A DNA stretch of 64,000 nt from UBA4421 sp002704225 (GCA_902556425.1 CACDWG010000009.1:28402-92401); one strand, 5' to 3'. Shown: positions 42,794 through 52,621, numbered from the stretch's first letter. Notes: a model not told the origin generated them from the sequence alone. Made by a program: numbers and translations.

Positions 42794-43666
42794 TTACGTT
42801 TTGAGCAGTGCGCTCATGATGCTGTCGTTCAGAGACAGCACGTCGCCACCGTTTTGGTGGTGTTCGCGCCATGCCAGCGCAATGGGGTTCTGTGCATTCG
42901 TGCAGATCGGGTGGTTGCGCGGATGGTAACCCCGTTTCAGCACAGGTAGGGCAGACCAGGCCAGATCAAAGCCAAAGCGGCAGAAGAAGCCCCAGGCTTT
43001 CAGGGCTTTGCCCGGTGTTTTGTACAGCCCCTCGCCACGCACCATGGGGGCATAGGCCTTGAAGGTTTCGCTCAGGATGTGACCAAAGGCGCGAACCACC
43101 ATAAACTTTCGAAACCACTCGTCTTCACGGTAAAAGGCGTTGTAGAAGTCGAAGGCGACGGCGCCATGCTCCACTTCTTCAACCTGATGCCATACCCAAA
43201 TGGCCCGCATCACCGGATCGGCCTCGCCCATCAGTTCATGGTAGCGCTGTAAAATGATCAAACCGCCTAAGAAGGTGAATGTCTCATAGCCGGCAACAAA
43301 GCCGATCTGAAATTTTTTGCTGCGTTGGGTCATGCCGGTAAAGGTCTTGCTGCACGCGTCGTCTACTCGCGCAACATCTGGGTATTTTTCGGCCAGACGC
43401 TGGGTCCACTTGGAGAAGTTGAACGCATGGTGAGACTCCTGGCCAATGATGGCCTGTACGTCCTGTAGCAGCCCGGGGTCACTCAGTTCGCCACGGTACT
43501 CTCGCATAACGCGAACTAAAAACCGTTCAAAGTGAGGTACGTCCACACCCAAGGCGTTGATGAACATGGCGAACTCCGGTGAGCTTTTGCTCCAGACAGG
43601 CTCAGAATGTGTGGCGTCAAATTTCAGCGGGCGGACCGGAATATTATCCATGGGATGATGCGTCAT
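42794..43666 (-). CDS. Predicted metal-dependent hydrolase (PF10118-like)
   Basis: 290 aa from ATG 43666, with AGAGGAG 9 nt upstream. Soluble and rich in aromatics. It begins IPVRPLKFDATHSEPVWSKSSPEF, with QDVQAIIGQESHHAFNFSK, then WVWHQVEEVEHGAVAFDFYNAF; the repeated E-x-x-H patterns (ESHH, EEVEH) resemble diiron four-helix-bundle ligands. The family is annotated metal-dependent hydrolase, but a ferritin-like diiron oxygenase is also possible. It lies 4 nt after the PhyH gene. Confidence 0.7.
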   Translation of the reverse strand: MTHHPMDNIPVRPLKFDATHSEPVWSKSSPEFAMFINALGVDVPHFERFLVRVMREYRGELSDPGLLQDVQAIIGQESHHAFNFSKWTQRLAEKYPDVARVDDACSKTFTGMTQRSKKFQIGFVAGYETFTFLGGLIILQRYHELMGEADPVMRAIWVWHQVEEVEHGAVAFDFYNAFYREDEWFRKFMVVRAFGHILSETFKAYAPMVRGEGLYKTPGKALKAWGFFCRFGFDLAWSALPVLKRGYHPRNHPICTNAQNPIALAWREHHQNGGDVLSLNDSIMSALLKT

Positions 43667-43670
43667 TGGC

Positions 43671-44537
43671 CTAGCTCCTCTGCACGGTTTGTTGCGGTCC
43701 TGATGTTTCGCCAACCCTTAGTGGGGGCTCAGGCAGTTCCGTCGATGGTGGCCATAATATGGGCATACCGGTGCCGCGTAATCTGTCGCCAACCGCGATG
43801 TTTTCGCGATCTAACGGAAAACATGGCCACGTTTTGACGCGTTCGGCAGTGCTGGCGATGTATACCACGGTGAAGACGCGGCGCGTATTCGGGCTTTCGT
43901 TGGCTGATGCCTGATGAACGGTGAACCCGTCGTGCCAGACCACTGCGCCAGGGTCTACCTCTACCCACTGGGGTTTTTTGCCCCCAAGTTTAGGATCACC
44001 CAAAATATTGTAAGGTTCTGAGCGGTGGGTAATATCTACGGTTCTCAAGGACCCTGCTTTGTGTGAACCCGGGACGTAGGCCATAGCCCCGTTATGGATG
44101 GTAATTGCGTCGAAAGGGATCCAAGCGCTGATCAAAGGTGCGTCGCCAATCGGCCAAAACGTCTCGTCCTGATGTGCGGTAGTTTCTCGTCCCCCGGATT
44201 CCTTGTAGAGCGCTTGATCCTGCCACAGGCGGACACTGTCGACGCCAAGCAGCTGGGCGGCCATACCGGCCAGACCCGCATGACACGACAAAGGTCTCAC
44301 GTCGGCATTGGTCTCCCACAATCGCATGCATTGAATAAAACTCTGTTCGTAGGTGTTTTTTTCCGACACCGGGCGGTTGTCTGCGGCGGTTCTGATTGCC
44401 ACCTCGGCATCAACCGCGCGGGCATACTGGCCAAGCTCCTGCAAGCTGAATACATCCGCGGTTTTCACAAAGCCATCCTGTTGAAAACTCGCGATGGTCT
44501 CTGCGTGCAATGTGACGGGGTATTGATGTGTGCTCAT
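43671..44537 (-). CDS. Phytanoyl-CoA dioxygenase (PhyH) family protein
   Basis: 288 aa Fe(II)/2-oxoglutarate dioxygenase with a jelly-roll core. The facial triad is visible as AHQDETFWP (His, Asp) and, after PGAVVWHDGFTVHQASANES, the distal His, with the 2-oxoglutarate-binding Arg in NTRRVFTVVYI. It probably hydroxylates a small molecule or lipid. It lies 14 nt after the sulfatase, in the same operon. Confidence 0.9.
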   Translation of the reverse strand: MSTHQYPVTLHAETIASFQQDGFVKTADVFSLQELGQYARAVDAEVAIRTAADNRPVSEKNTYEQSFIQCMRLWETNADVRPLSCHAGLAGMAAQLLGVDSVRLWQDQALYKESGGRETTAHQDETFWPIGDAPLISAWIPFDAITIHNGAMAYVPGSHKAGSLRTVDITHRSEPYNILGDPKLGGKKPQWVEVDPGAVVWHDGFTVHQASANESPNTRRVFTVVYIASTAERVKTWPCFPLDRENIAVGDRLRGTGMPILWPPSTELPEPPLRVGETSGPQQTVQRS

Positions 44538-44551
44538 AATCTTAAGGCTCT

Positions 44552-45949
44552 CTAATGCAGCAAAGACCAGTCCGGTTCGCTTTCCGGGTGACTGAGTTCA
44601 CCAAAAGCATTTCGAACCACCCGGCGCTCTTTGTCCAGCCAGTGTTTCCAATCCGTACAACGGACCAGTTCGTCTTGGCGCCTGCTCTGATGCGCCAGCA
44701 GGCGCTGATGCATATCGGCTTCTGCGTTAGTGCCCTGGCCCGCCAGATTGTTCATTTGCAGAGGGTCGTCGCGCAGGTCATACAACTCCTTTTTGCCATT
44801 TAACCACTGGGCATAGGTATGGGTCTGGCTGCGCACGCCGCGCCACTCTGCGCCGTCTTGGAACCAGTCGAACCACTTGGAGAAGTTCATGATAAAGGCC
44901 GTGTCGTCGCTGTCGTCGCCGCCGAGAATGGCCGGGGCTTTGTTCGCGCCCTCAATGCTGCGGGGTATGGGGATGCCCGCCAAACCGCATAGCGTCGGAA
45001 ACCAATCCACCATGGACACGATACTGTCGCAGCGACCGCCAGCGGCCACAGTGCCCGGATAACGAATGATCCCGGGTATGTGGATCGAGGCGTCGTACGG
45101 GTTTTTCTTGGACCAAGGATTCACCCCCTGGGAACCGCCTTGGGTGCCGTGGTCCGAGGCGAACATGACAATGGTATTGTTGGCCAAACCCTTTTCGTCA
45201 AGGTAGTCCAGCAGGTTACCCAGCATGTCATCGACGGCGAGAATCATCGCCAAATAATGCCGGTACATGTCCACTGACGTTTCGCGCAAAGCCTCCGGCA
45301 CGTTGCTGGGCAGGGTGAGCGTAGCGGGTAGGCGGTCGTAGTAGGCCTCAGGTGCAAAGGTAAAGGGTGTGAAGTGCGGTTGATGCGGGGACAGAAACAA
45401 CAAAAAGGGTTCGTCACCAGCAGAATCCATAAATTCTTTGCCGTAGTTCATGAGTCCGTCGGTTTCGTACCCATCCCAGCGTTCGTAGTTCCAATCGCCT
45501 TTTTGTACGAACCCATCGAAATACACCATGTGTTGGTTGTAAGCCCGCCAGTAGTCGAATCCCAAACGGTCGCGCCCCTCGGGTACCCAGTCTGGATGCT
45601 GGGGCATGCGGTCTAAGGCAGGCCACAGGCCAGTGTGCAGGTGCCATTTGCCAACCCAGCCGGTTTTGTAGCCCTGATGAGCAAAGGCATCGCCAATGGA
45701 AATTTCGCTGTGTCGGGTTCGGGTGGTGTTGATTAAGTGGCCGGTGGTTTGGGGATAGCGTCCGGTGAGCAGCATAGCCCGGGCCGGTGTGCATACCGGA
45801 CAATTCGAAACGGCTTGGGTCAACAGCGTGCCTTCGTCGGCGAGACGGTCTATGTGCGGCGTGGCAATTTGCGTCTCGCCGAACAGGGGTAAGGACTGGG
45901 CCCTGAGTTGATCAGGAAACAACACCACGATGTTGGGTCGATTGCTCAT
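44552..45949 (-). CDS. Type I sulfatase
   Basis: 465 aa. NIVVLFPDQLRA holds the first metal Asp; CTPARAMLLTGRYP is the CxPxR motif whose Cys becomes formylglycine, with an upstream NCPVC. GKWHLHTG, DHGTQ and the closing segment after YDLRDDPLQMNNL complete the family. It hydrolyses a sulfate ester; the specific substrate is unknown. No signal peptide is seen, so it is probably cytoplasmic, unlike most polysaccharide sulfatases. It overlaps the nucleoside hydrolase by 4 nt. Confidence 0.92.
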   Translation of the reverse strand: MSNRPNIVVLFPDQLRAQSLPLFGETQIATPHIDRLADEGTLLTQAVSNCPVCTPARAMLLTGRYPQTTGHLINTTRTRHSEISIGDAFAHQGYKTGWVGKWHLHTGLWPALDRMPQHPDWVPEGRDRLGFDYWRAYNQHMVYFDGFVQKGDWNYERWDGYETDGLMNYGKEFMDSAGDEPFLLFLSPHQPHFTPFTFAPEAYYDRLPATLTLPSNVPEALRETSVDMYRHYLAMILAVDDMLGNLLDYLDEKGLANNTIVMFASDHGTQGGSQGVNPWSKKNPYDASIHIPGIIRYPGTVAAGGRCDSIVSMVDWFPTLCGLAGIPIPRSIEGANKAPAILGGDDSDDTAFIMNFSKWFDWFQDGAEWRGVRSQTHTYAQWLNGKKELYDLRDDPLQMNNLAGQGTNAEADMHQRLLAHQSRRQDELVRCTDWKHWLDKERRVVRNAFGELSHPESEPDWSLLH

Positions 45950-46872
45950 AGGGCTTCGCCAATCAGTCGCTGGGTGACTAAGTCCAAAAATGCGTCTTTG
46001 TCCCGCCAGTTCGTGGCGCAGAGAACGACTTCGCCGGAGTCATCGACCAAGGTTTTGCCGTCCGGGGTAATTACGATGGGCAGTGATTCCATGTCCAGCA
46101 AGTCATTGGCGAAACCCAAGTAGACTGCCACCAAATCGTAGAGGATCGAGCTTTGTTTGAGGGGGTCAAGCGTCTTTAGGATTGGCCATGCGCGCACGGC
46201 CTCAAACCAAGCCAAGTGATTGTCCATACTGATGCCTGCTGCACTGGCGGGCCCGTTCCGCTCGGCGGCCTGTCGAATAGCTGCAAAACGCTCGCCATCG
46301 AGAATCACGTTGCCGCAGGTGTCCAGAGGCGTGATGACTTTCTCCCAGCTCGCTTCGAATACCGCGCGGCAAGCCAATGCGTGCATCTTTACGTTGAATT
46401 CCCGCATGGGTTTGGGCGCATCGAGATAGCCGCGTCGTATGCTGCCGTGCATGCCAATGAACGTTGCCTTGTCGGTAATCTCTGGCTGCCTTGCAAGGGC
46501 GGCGGCAATATTAGGCAGTGGGCCAATGCAAATCAGCGATACCTTGTCATCGGCTTGCATGATGGTGTCGCAGATTGCTCCCACTCCATCGGGCAGTATG
46601 GTTCCGGAGTACTGGTCGAGATCGTAGTCTCCCAGCCAAGCGTCGTGAGTATGCGGGTTGTCATCCAGAGGAATACCAATGCCGATGGGGATATGAGTGC
46701 AGCCCATCAATTCCAGAATCTTGGCGACCAGACGGGCTCGGTAGACGGTGTCGCCGGTGCTGGTGGTGATGAGTTTGACGTCCAGTTCCGGGCAGCGGAG
46801 CAAAAAGGCAAGGGCCCATACATCATCGACATCGTGACCGATGTCGGTATCCAGAACGGTGGGTATCGCCAT
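45946..46872 (-). CDS. Nucleoside hydrolase (IUNH family)
   Basis: 308 aa. DTDIGHDVDD at residues 8-17 is the calcium-binding DxDxxxDD signature of inosine-uridine nucleoside hydrolases. ICIGPLPNIAAAL is the family's middle motif. It cleaves N-glycosidic bonds to release a base and ribose. It is downstream of the CmcJ-like gene by 33 nt and overlaps the sulfatase start, so it is part of one operon. Confidence 0.9.
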   Translation of the reverse strand: MAIPTVLDTDIGHDVDDVWALAFLLRCPELDVKLITTSTGDTVYRARLVAKILELMGCTHIPIGIGIPLDDNPHTHDAWLGDYDLDQYSGTILPDGVGAICDTIMQADDKVSLICIGPLPNIAAALARQPEITDKATFIGMHGSIRRGYLDAPKPMREFNVKMHALACRAVFEASWEKVITPLDTCGNVILDGERFAAIRQAAERNGPASAAGISMDNHLAWFEAVRAWPILKTLDPLKQSSILYDLVAVYLGFANDLLDMESLPIVITPDGKTLVDDSGEVVLCATNWRDKDAFLDLVTQRLIGEAL

Positions 46873-46905
46873 ACGCGTTTACTCGTGTGTTGTTGAGGTT
46901 CGGTT

Positions 46906-48141
46906 CTAGAAGAATACGAAGGATCGCACGACCACATTTTTCCGGCAGCGCGCGTCTGCCGGCGCGCTATGGTCGATGCTCGCAGAGTGAAAGGACCAGC
47001 GAGAAACCGAGCCGTCTTTGACGGAGTCATAGCACTTGAGCATGGATACTTCGTGGGGTTGCTGCTGAGGCAGCCAGTACCATTCGTGACTGGGGCGATA
47101 GGTGAAGCGGGTGGTTTCACCAACGCGGTCGTCGTAGACCCGATAGTTGTTGATGTAGGGTTGATCCGCAAAGGAAGGCCAGGCACAAAGAACAAAGGGG
47201 TTTTGTTCAACGGTCTCCATGGGCTTGGCCAAATTAATCGACATGAAACGGCGCGACATTTTTTCCTCTGCTTCCGCCTCGGTGTACTGTTGTTCGCGAC
47301 CAAAGTTTCTGAGGTTTCGAGTCAGCAGTTCCCGACAACGCACCCGCCCGCTGTTGTCATTCAAATCGTTGTGCACCAGATTGGCGTAGTTGGCATTGAC
47401 GCCTGGGTTTTTGGCATCTTGGTCTTCGGTACGATCGCCTTCGTAATCCTTATCAAAAACGTCGTGATTGAAGACTAAGGCGTCGCTGGCGTCTGGGAAA
47501 AATTCCAGCAGCAACTGCTCCATCTCGGCATAAAACACTGAGCGAACTTCTTTGGAGTCGTAGAAGTTCTGGCACTGGGATCGACAAGAGGCCAACGAAA
47601 GCCCCAGCTTGTCCATGCATTCCGGGGAGTTTGGCGACAACCCCGGGTAGTACTCGGAGATGCGTCGGGCGTCGCGCATGATTTGCGGAAAGTAGAGGCT
47701 ACGCCGAGCGTTGTCGCGTTCGTCCTTGGCAAGCTTGGCTGCGTCGGCCCTCCGGTCAGGGTCGTTCCAGATTGCGTTAGACGGCACCACGGAGTACGAC
47801 GGCGCATTAAAGATTGTGTAATGCAATGGCAGGGCGAGGCCGCCCTCGGGCGCCTGCATGTCACTGGATTCGATGTGAGCGAGGCACTCGGCATAGCGCC
47901 TGAAGCCCTTGCCCCATGGGGTTTCGATTGGGCCCGGAGGAGCGTTTTCGATAAAGTCCGTGACTGCCTGGCCCTCGCCGCTGGCGATTTGCTCCAGCGC
48001 ATCGCTGACGGCTGCGGTGGTGCCAGCATCACCGTTGACGTCAAGGCTGGTGTAGGCCCTGCCGCCATTTGCTGCGATGGGCTGCGGTTGACCAGCGGTT
48101 AATTCGACTTCTGGTACAAAAGGTGTTGTGTCTGTCTTCAT
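46906..48141 (-). CDS. CmcJ/NvfI family oxidoreductase-like protein
   Basis: 411 aa from ATG 48141, with GGGGAG about 4 nt upstream of TACAATG. The C-terminal half carries VHNDLND, the Fe-ligand-like motif of this family, RFMSINLAKPM, and FTYRPSHEWYWLPQQQPHEV ending near the C-terminus. CmcJ/NvfI proteins are Fe(II)/2-oxoglutarate enzymes or related hydroxylases in natural-product pathways. First gene of the minus-strand operon. The N-terminal 90 residues are not recognised. Confidence 0.6.
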   Translation of the reverse strand: MKTDTTPFVPEVELTAGQPQPIAANGGRAYTSLDVNGDAGTTAAVSDALEQIASGEGQAVTDFIENAPPGPIETPWGKGFRRYAECLAHIESSDMQAPEGGLALPLHYTIFNAPSYSVVPSNAIWNDPDRRADAAKLAKDERDNARRSLYFPQIMRDARRISEYYPGLSPNSPECMDKLGLSLASCRSQCQNFYDSKEVRSVFYAEMEQLLLEFFPDASDALVFNHDVFDKDYEGDRTEDQDAKNPGVNANYANLVHNDLNDNSGRVRCRELLTRNLRNFGREQQYTEAEAEEKMSRRFMSINLAKPMETVEQNPFVLCAWPSFADQPYINNYRVYDDRVGETTRFTYRPSHEWYWLPQQQPHEVSMLKCYDSVKDGSVSRWSFHSASIDHSAPADARCRKNVVVRSFVFF

Positions 48142-48378
48142 TGTACGCTCCCCGTTTGCGGAACCCTCCCCACCAGGATTCCCTCCGTCCAAGCATACTG
48201 TCAGAAACCCTTTTCGGTCTCTACTGTCGCGGGCTGCGGTCTTGGTTAGGGATAAACCCGCAACACTCCTGTGCCAACGTTAAGTGATCGTGAATCCAGG
48301 CGGTGTCGACTTGTCCCGAGCTAGCTTCTAGTATGATTCGTTAACGGTATTGGGTACTTACACCAAGGGAGATCGAAG

Positions 48379-48855
48379 ATGAAGACGTTGAATGTTAACG
48401 GTCAGCCGGTAGAGGTTGATGCGCAGGACAGCACGCCACTGCTGTGGGTGTTGCGCGAGCATTTGGGGCTTACCGGAACAAAGTATGGCTGCGGTATCGC
48501 CCAGTGTGGTTCCTGCACTGTGCACCTAGATGGGGTCGCTGTGCGCAGCTGCGTTATGCCCTTAGCTGCTGTAAGTGAGACAACCAAGGTCACGACCATT
48601 GAAGGATTGTCGGCAGATGGCAGCCATCCGGTACAGCAAGCTTGGGCAGAACTGGATGTTCCCCAATGCGGCTACTGTCAGCCCGGAATGATCATGGCTG
48701 TATCTGGCATGCTGAACGCGTCGCCTGATGCGGATGATGCGCAAATTGACAGTCAAATCACCAATATTTGTCGCTGCGGTACGTTTCAGCGCGTGCGTGA
48801 AGGCGTGCATTTGGCGAAGGAAGTGGCGAAGAAAAGCAAGGGAGAAACGGCATGA
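48379..48855 (+). CDS. iorA: Isoquinoline 1-oxidoreductase alpha subunit-like, (2Fe-2S) protein
   Basis: 158 aa. A plant-type ferredoxin domain with CGIAQCGSCTVHLDG, then the second cluster domain CGYCQPGM and CRCGTFQR, both standard for the small Fe-S subunit of xanthine-oxidase-family enzymes. It passes electrons from the molybdenum subunit outward. AGGGAGATCG lies upstream of the ATG. It overlaps iorB by 4 nt (ATGA). Confidence 0.9.
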   Translation: MKTLNVNGQPVEVDAQDSTPLLWVLREHLGLTGTKYGCGIAQCGSCTVHLDGVAVRSCVMPLAAVSETTKVTTIEGLSADGSHPVQQAWAELDVPQCGYCQPGMIMAVSGMLNASPDADDAQIDSQITNICRCGTFQRVREGVHLAKEVAKKSKGETA

Positions 48856-51050
48856 GCGAGTCAATGAAAAACGCAATGACGGTTTCTCGACGCGGATTTT
48901 TAGTTATCACATCAACCCTAGGCGCGGGGTTAGCCTTAGGCATGACCACACGCCCGACAGCTGCATCGGCCAGCGCCTATGATGAGGTCAATGCCTGGGT
49001 GCATATTGCCTCTGATGAGACGGTCACGATTCGTATTGCTCGCTCCGAGATGGGGCAGGGCACGCTCACCGGTTTAGCGCAGCTGGTCGCCGAAGAGCTG
49101 GATTGTGATTGGAACAAGGTCACTTATGAATTCCCCACTCCCGGGCAGAATGTTGCGCGAGAGCGTGTTTGGGGCGATTTCTCAACCGGTGGCAGTCGTG
49201 GACTACGCGGCAGTCATCAGTACGTGCGGGAAGGCGGTGCTGCGGCGAAATTGATGTTGATTCAAGCAGCAGCGGATGCGTGGAATGTTCCAGCGTCCGA
49301 GTGTACTGCCGCCGAGAGTGTGATCTCTCATGCTGCCTCAGGGCGCACGACCACATACGGCAAGATGGCTGAGGCTGCCGCTTCCGTGCCGGTGCCGACG
49401 CAAGTGACCTTGCGCGACCCCGCAGATTGGCGGGTGGCAGGTAAGCCCGTAAAGCGGCTGGATACCGCCGACAAGCTGACGGGGAAACTGGTTTACGGTG
49501 CCGATATCAGTCTGCCCGGTATGCTCTGCGCGAGCATCATGGATTGCCCGGTCATGGGGGGCAAGCTTGTCAGTTTCGATGAAAGCGCGATTCGCAAGAT
49601 GCCTGGAGTCAAGGGTGCGGTTGCCGTCGTCACCAGTCAGGGTACCAACGGCGTTGCTGTGGTAGCGGACACCTGGTGGCAAGCACACTCGGCGTTGAAA
49701 CAGTTGCCCATCGAGTGGGACCGAGGGCCCAATGCCAATTTTGATGATGCGGCGGTCACTGCTCTGCTGGAAGATGGCCTGGTTGCTGATGATGCCTATG
49801 TGGGGAATTGGGGTGGTGATGTGGAAGCTGCCTTTGGCGCGTCTGCGACCCAAGTGGAGGCGACGTATAAAGTGCCATCTCAGAACCACGCGCCCATGGA
49901 ACCCATGAACGCGACGGCCTTGTTCACTAAGGATCGTTGTGAGGTGTGGTGCCCAACTCAGAATGGTGAGGCAGCCTTGGCTGCGGCTTCGGAAGCGTCA
50001 GGTCTGCCGCTGACCCAATGCGAAGTGTACAAAACCATTTTGGGTGGTGGCTTCGGGCGTCGCGGAGCTGGCGATTATGTGCATCAGGTGGTGGAAATCG
50101 CGAAGGTATTTCCTGGTACGCCTATCAAGCTTCAATGGTCGCGTGAAGAAGATCAAAAGCATGGCTTCTTTCATCCCACGACCATGGCCAAAATGCGCGG
50201 GTCCTTGGACGCCGAGGGCAATTTGACCGGCTTGCATATGCGTATATCGGGACAGTCAATCCTTGCAGGCTTGATGCCTCACGCCTTGGTGGAAGGCGCC
50301 GACTACTTGCAGTTTCAAGGTGTGATTAAGGAAGGCTTGAATCCCAGCATGGACGATCACTCCATTTGCTACGACATCCCCAACGTCTTGGTGGATCACG
50401 CCATGCGTAACCCGCCCATCCGCCCCGGATTTTGGCGCGGTGTAAATGTGAATCAGAACACCATCTATCTGGAATGCTTTCTCGAGGAAATGGCTCATGC
50501 TGCGGGTCGCGACGCATTGGAGTTTCGCTTGGCACTGATGAAGAACCATCCGAAGAGCGCTGCCGTGCTCAAGGCTGCAGCGGAGCAGGGCGGCTGGGGT
50601 AGCAATGACGGCAAGGCCCGGGGACTCGCCTTTTTGCACTCCTTCGGCAGTTATGTTGCCGCCTGTGCTGAGGTGAGCATTGACAACGACGGCAAGCTGT
50701 CGATGGATCGTATTGTCGCCGCGACAGACTGTGGTACGGCAGTTAACCCCCAGCAGATCGAAGCTCAAGTTCAGGGTTCCTTCGTGTACGGACTGTCCGG
50801 GGCGCTTTACAGCGAAAGCACCTTGGCTAACGGTGAGTTCCAAGAGGATAACTTCCACACCTATCCGTCGATGAAAATTGCAGCGATGCCAAAGGTGGAA
50901 GTCATTGTGATGCCGTCAGGAGGGTTCTTTGGTGGAGTTGGTGAGCCGACGATTGGGGTTGCGGCACCTGCCGTGCTGAACGCGATCTTTGCTGCGACGG
51001 GTAAGCGCATTCGCCAGCTTCCGCTGAAGGATCAAAGCCTGCGGGCCTGA
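48852..51050 (+). CDS. iorB: Isoquinoline 1-oxidoreductase beta subunit-like molybdoenzyme
   Basis: 732 aa. A twin-arginine signal SRRGFLVITSTLGAGLALG means export as a folded protein. Aldehyde oxidase/xanthine dehydrogenase-type molybdopterin-cytosine-dinucleotide domains follow: RSEMGQGTLTGLAQLVAEEL, GGGFGRRGAGDYVHQ, RPGFWRGVNVNQN, and GGVGEPTIGVAAPAV with the expected catalytic Glu near the C-terminus. It hydroxylates an N-heterocycle or oxidises an aldehyde in the periplasm. Four nt precede the cytochrome gene. Confidence 0.9.
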   Translation: MSESMKNAMTVSRRGFLVITSTLGAGLALGMTTRPTAASASAYDEVNAWVHIASDETVTIRIARSEMGQGTLTGLAQLVAEELDCDWNKVTYEFPTPGQNVARERVWGDFSTGGSRGLRGSHQYVREGGAAAKLMLIQAAADAWNVPASECTAAESVISHAASGRTTTYGKMAEAAASVPVPTQVTLRDPADWRVAGKPVKRLDTADKLTGKLVYGADISLPGMLCASIMDCPVMGGKLVSFDESAIRKMPGVKGAVAVVTSQGTNGVAVVADTWWQAHSALKQLPIEWDRGPNANFDDAAVTALLEDGLVADDAYVGNWGGDVEAAFGASATQVEATYKVPSQNHAPMEPMNATALFTKDRCEVWCPTQNGEAALAAASEASGLPLTQCEVYKTILGGGFGRRGAGDYVHQVVEIAKVFPGTPIKLQWSREEDQKHGFFHPTTMAKMRGSLDAEGNLTGLHMRISGQSILAGLMPHALVEGADYLQFQGVIKEGLNPSMDDHSICYDIPNVLVDHAMRNPPIRPGFWRGVNVNQNTIYLECFLEEMAHAAGRDALEFRLALMKNHPKSAAVLKAAAEQGGWGSNDGKARGLAFLHSFGSYVAACAEVSIDNDGKLSMDRIVAATDCGTAVNPQQIEAQVQGSFVYGLSGALYSESTLANGEFQEDNFHTYPSMKIAAMPKVEVIVMPSGGFFGGVGEPTIGVAAPAVLNAIFAATGKRIRQLPLKDQSLRA

Positions 51051-51053
51051 TCG

Positions 51054-51359
51054 ATGTGCTACCGTCTCGCATCTATGCTGATGTTGGGTCTGGCCGTTAG
51101 CGGCCAGCTCCAAGCAACAGAGGACGCGCTGACTCAATCGGCAAGTGCGGCGTCGGTATGTTCCGGTTGCCACGCGCTGACCTCTGGAGCTTCTGTGCCC
51201 ACTCTGCAGGGACTGAGCGCGCTCGCGATCGAGCAGCAGATGCTGGCGTTAAAGCGTTCAGGCGGTCAAAGCGCCATGCATCGCTTGATTAAGGCCTACG
51301 ACGACGCGCAAATTCGCAGCATTGCGAATGTGTTGGCCCAAGATGAACGTGTCCAATGA
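51054..51359 (+). CDS. Monohaem cytochrome c, FccA/SoxE-like
   Basis: 101 aa. A signal peptide (LASMLMLGLAVSGQLQA) is followed by one CSGCH haem motif and the Met ligand in SAMHRLIKAYDDAQIRSIA, as in the cytochrome subunit of flavocytochrome c sulfide dehydrogenase. Its ATG is 3 nt after the iorB stop and it overlaps fccB by 4 nt (ATGA). It could accept electrons from FccB or from the IorAB molybdoenzyme. Confidence 0.8.
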   Translation: MCYRLASMLMLGLAVSGQLQATEDALTQSASAASVCSGCHALTSGASVPTLQGLSALAIEQQMLALKRSGGQSAMHRLIKAYDDAQIRSIANVLAQDERVQ

Positions 51360-52621
51360 AGGGTTTGCGCAGACGACATGTGTTGGCGGCCATGGCAGCG
51401 TCGGCCCTGCTACCGGGTCGAACGCTCGCTGCTGAACCAAACTCCCGTTTGGTGGTGGTCGGTGGCGGGTTTGCTGGTGCGACGCTGGCGCGTTCCGTCA
51501 AGCGCTTATCGCCGGAAATCACCGTTGTTTTGATTGAAGCCCGCGAACGTTACGTTTCTTGTCCTATGAGCAACCTAGTTATCGCTGGCCGGCGTAGCCT
51601 GGCGGCGCAAACTTTTGACTACCGAGGCCTTGAGGCCGCTGGCGTTGAGGTTGTACGCGGTATGGCGGTAGATGTGGACGCGACGAAGCAATGCGTCAGG
51701 CTACAAGGTGGCGTGACCATAGACTATGACCGCTTGGTGCTTGCGCCGGGTGTGATGCTTAATTTTGACCAATTGTCCGGTATGTCAGAGCAGGGTGCGG
51801 AGAAAATGCCGCACGCTTGGCAGGCCGGTGCGCAAACCACCTTGCTGCGTCGTCAGATCGAGGCCATGCCCGATGATGGGCTCGTCGTGATCAGTGTGCC
51901 GGCCGCACCGTATCGCTGCCCGCCCGGCCCCTATGAACGGGCCAGTCTGATGGCCAGCTATTTGAAACAGAACAAGCCCAAGGCGCAGATTCTGATTCTG
52001 GACAGCAATGAACGCTTTTCCAAGCAGGCACTGTTTCAACAGGGCTGGAAGCGTTTGTACGGCGACAGAATTCGCTGGCAGAGCGCCTCCAATGACGGTC
52101 GCGTTATTCGGGTGGAACCCGACGCCATGCGCCTGCATACGGATTTTGCGACCCATACGCCGGATGTGGCCAATATCATACCGCCACAGCAAGCTGGGCT
52201 GATCGCGCATCGTGCCGGTGTGGCTGATGCCTCGGGGTGGTGTCCGGTGAACAGTCTGAGTTTTGAATCGCGTTTGCAACCGAATATTCACGTGATCGGT
52301 GACGCAGCCATCGCGGCTCCCATGCCCAAGTCTGCATTCGCCGCTAATGCCCAAGCCAAGGTCTGCGCGATTGCCTTGGTACGCTTGTTTCGCGGAATGC
52401 AGCCACAATCGACGGTGTTGGCGAACACCTGTTATTCCTATCTGGAACCGAACAGCGCGATCTCGATAAGTGGCGCCTATCGAACACAGGATGGCCAGTT
52501 TGCTTCCATCGCCGCCGCTGCCGGTGCCAGCCCCCTGATCCCTCCGGAGGGGCTTCAAGCCCAAGAAGCGCTTCATGCTGCGGATTGGTTTCGTGCGATT
52601 ACCCAGGAGACTTTCGGTTGA
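51356..52621 (+). CDS. fccB: Sulfide dehydrogenase flavoprotein subunit, FccB/SoxF-like
   Basis: 421 aa. A twin-arginine signal (RRRHVLAAMAASALLPG) precedes an FAD Rossmann motif VVVGGGFAGATLA. YVSCPMSNLVI contains the first redox Cys expected near the flavin, and RCPPGPYERASL and SGWCPVNSLSFES follow the FccB pattern, with GDAAIAAPMPKSAFAANAQA for FAD. It oxidises sulfide in the periplasm and passes electrons to a cytochrome c. Overlaps fccA and soxX by 4 nt each. Confidence 0.85.
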   Translation: MKGLRRRHVLAAMAASALLPGRTLAAEPNSRLVVVGGGFAGATLARSVKRLSPEITVVLIEARERYVSCPMSNLVIAGRRSLAAQTFDYRGLEAAGVEVVRGMAVDVDATKQCVRLQGGVTIDYDRLVLAPGVMLNFDQLSGMSEQGAEKMPHAWQAGAQTTLLRRQIEAMPDDGLVVISVPAAPYRCPPGPYERASLMASYLKQNKPKAQILILDSNERFSKQALFQQGWKRLYGDRIRWQSASNDGRVIRVEPDAMRLHTDFATHTPDVANIIPPQQAGLIAHRAGVADASGWCPVNSLSFESRLQPNIHVIGDAAIAAPMPKSAFAANAQAKVCAIALVRLFRGMQPQSTVLANTCYSYLEPNSAISISGAYRTQDGQFASIAAAAGASPLIPPEGLQAQEALHAADWFRAITQETFG

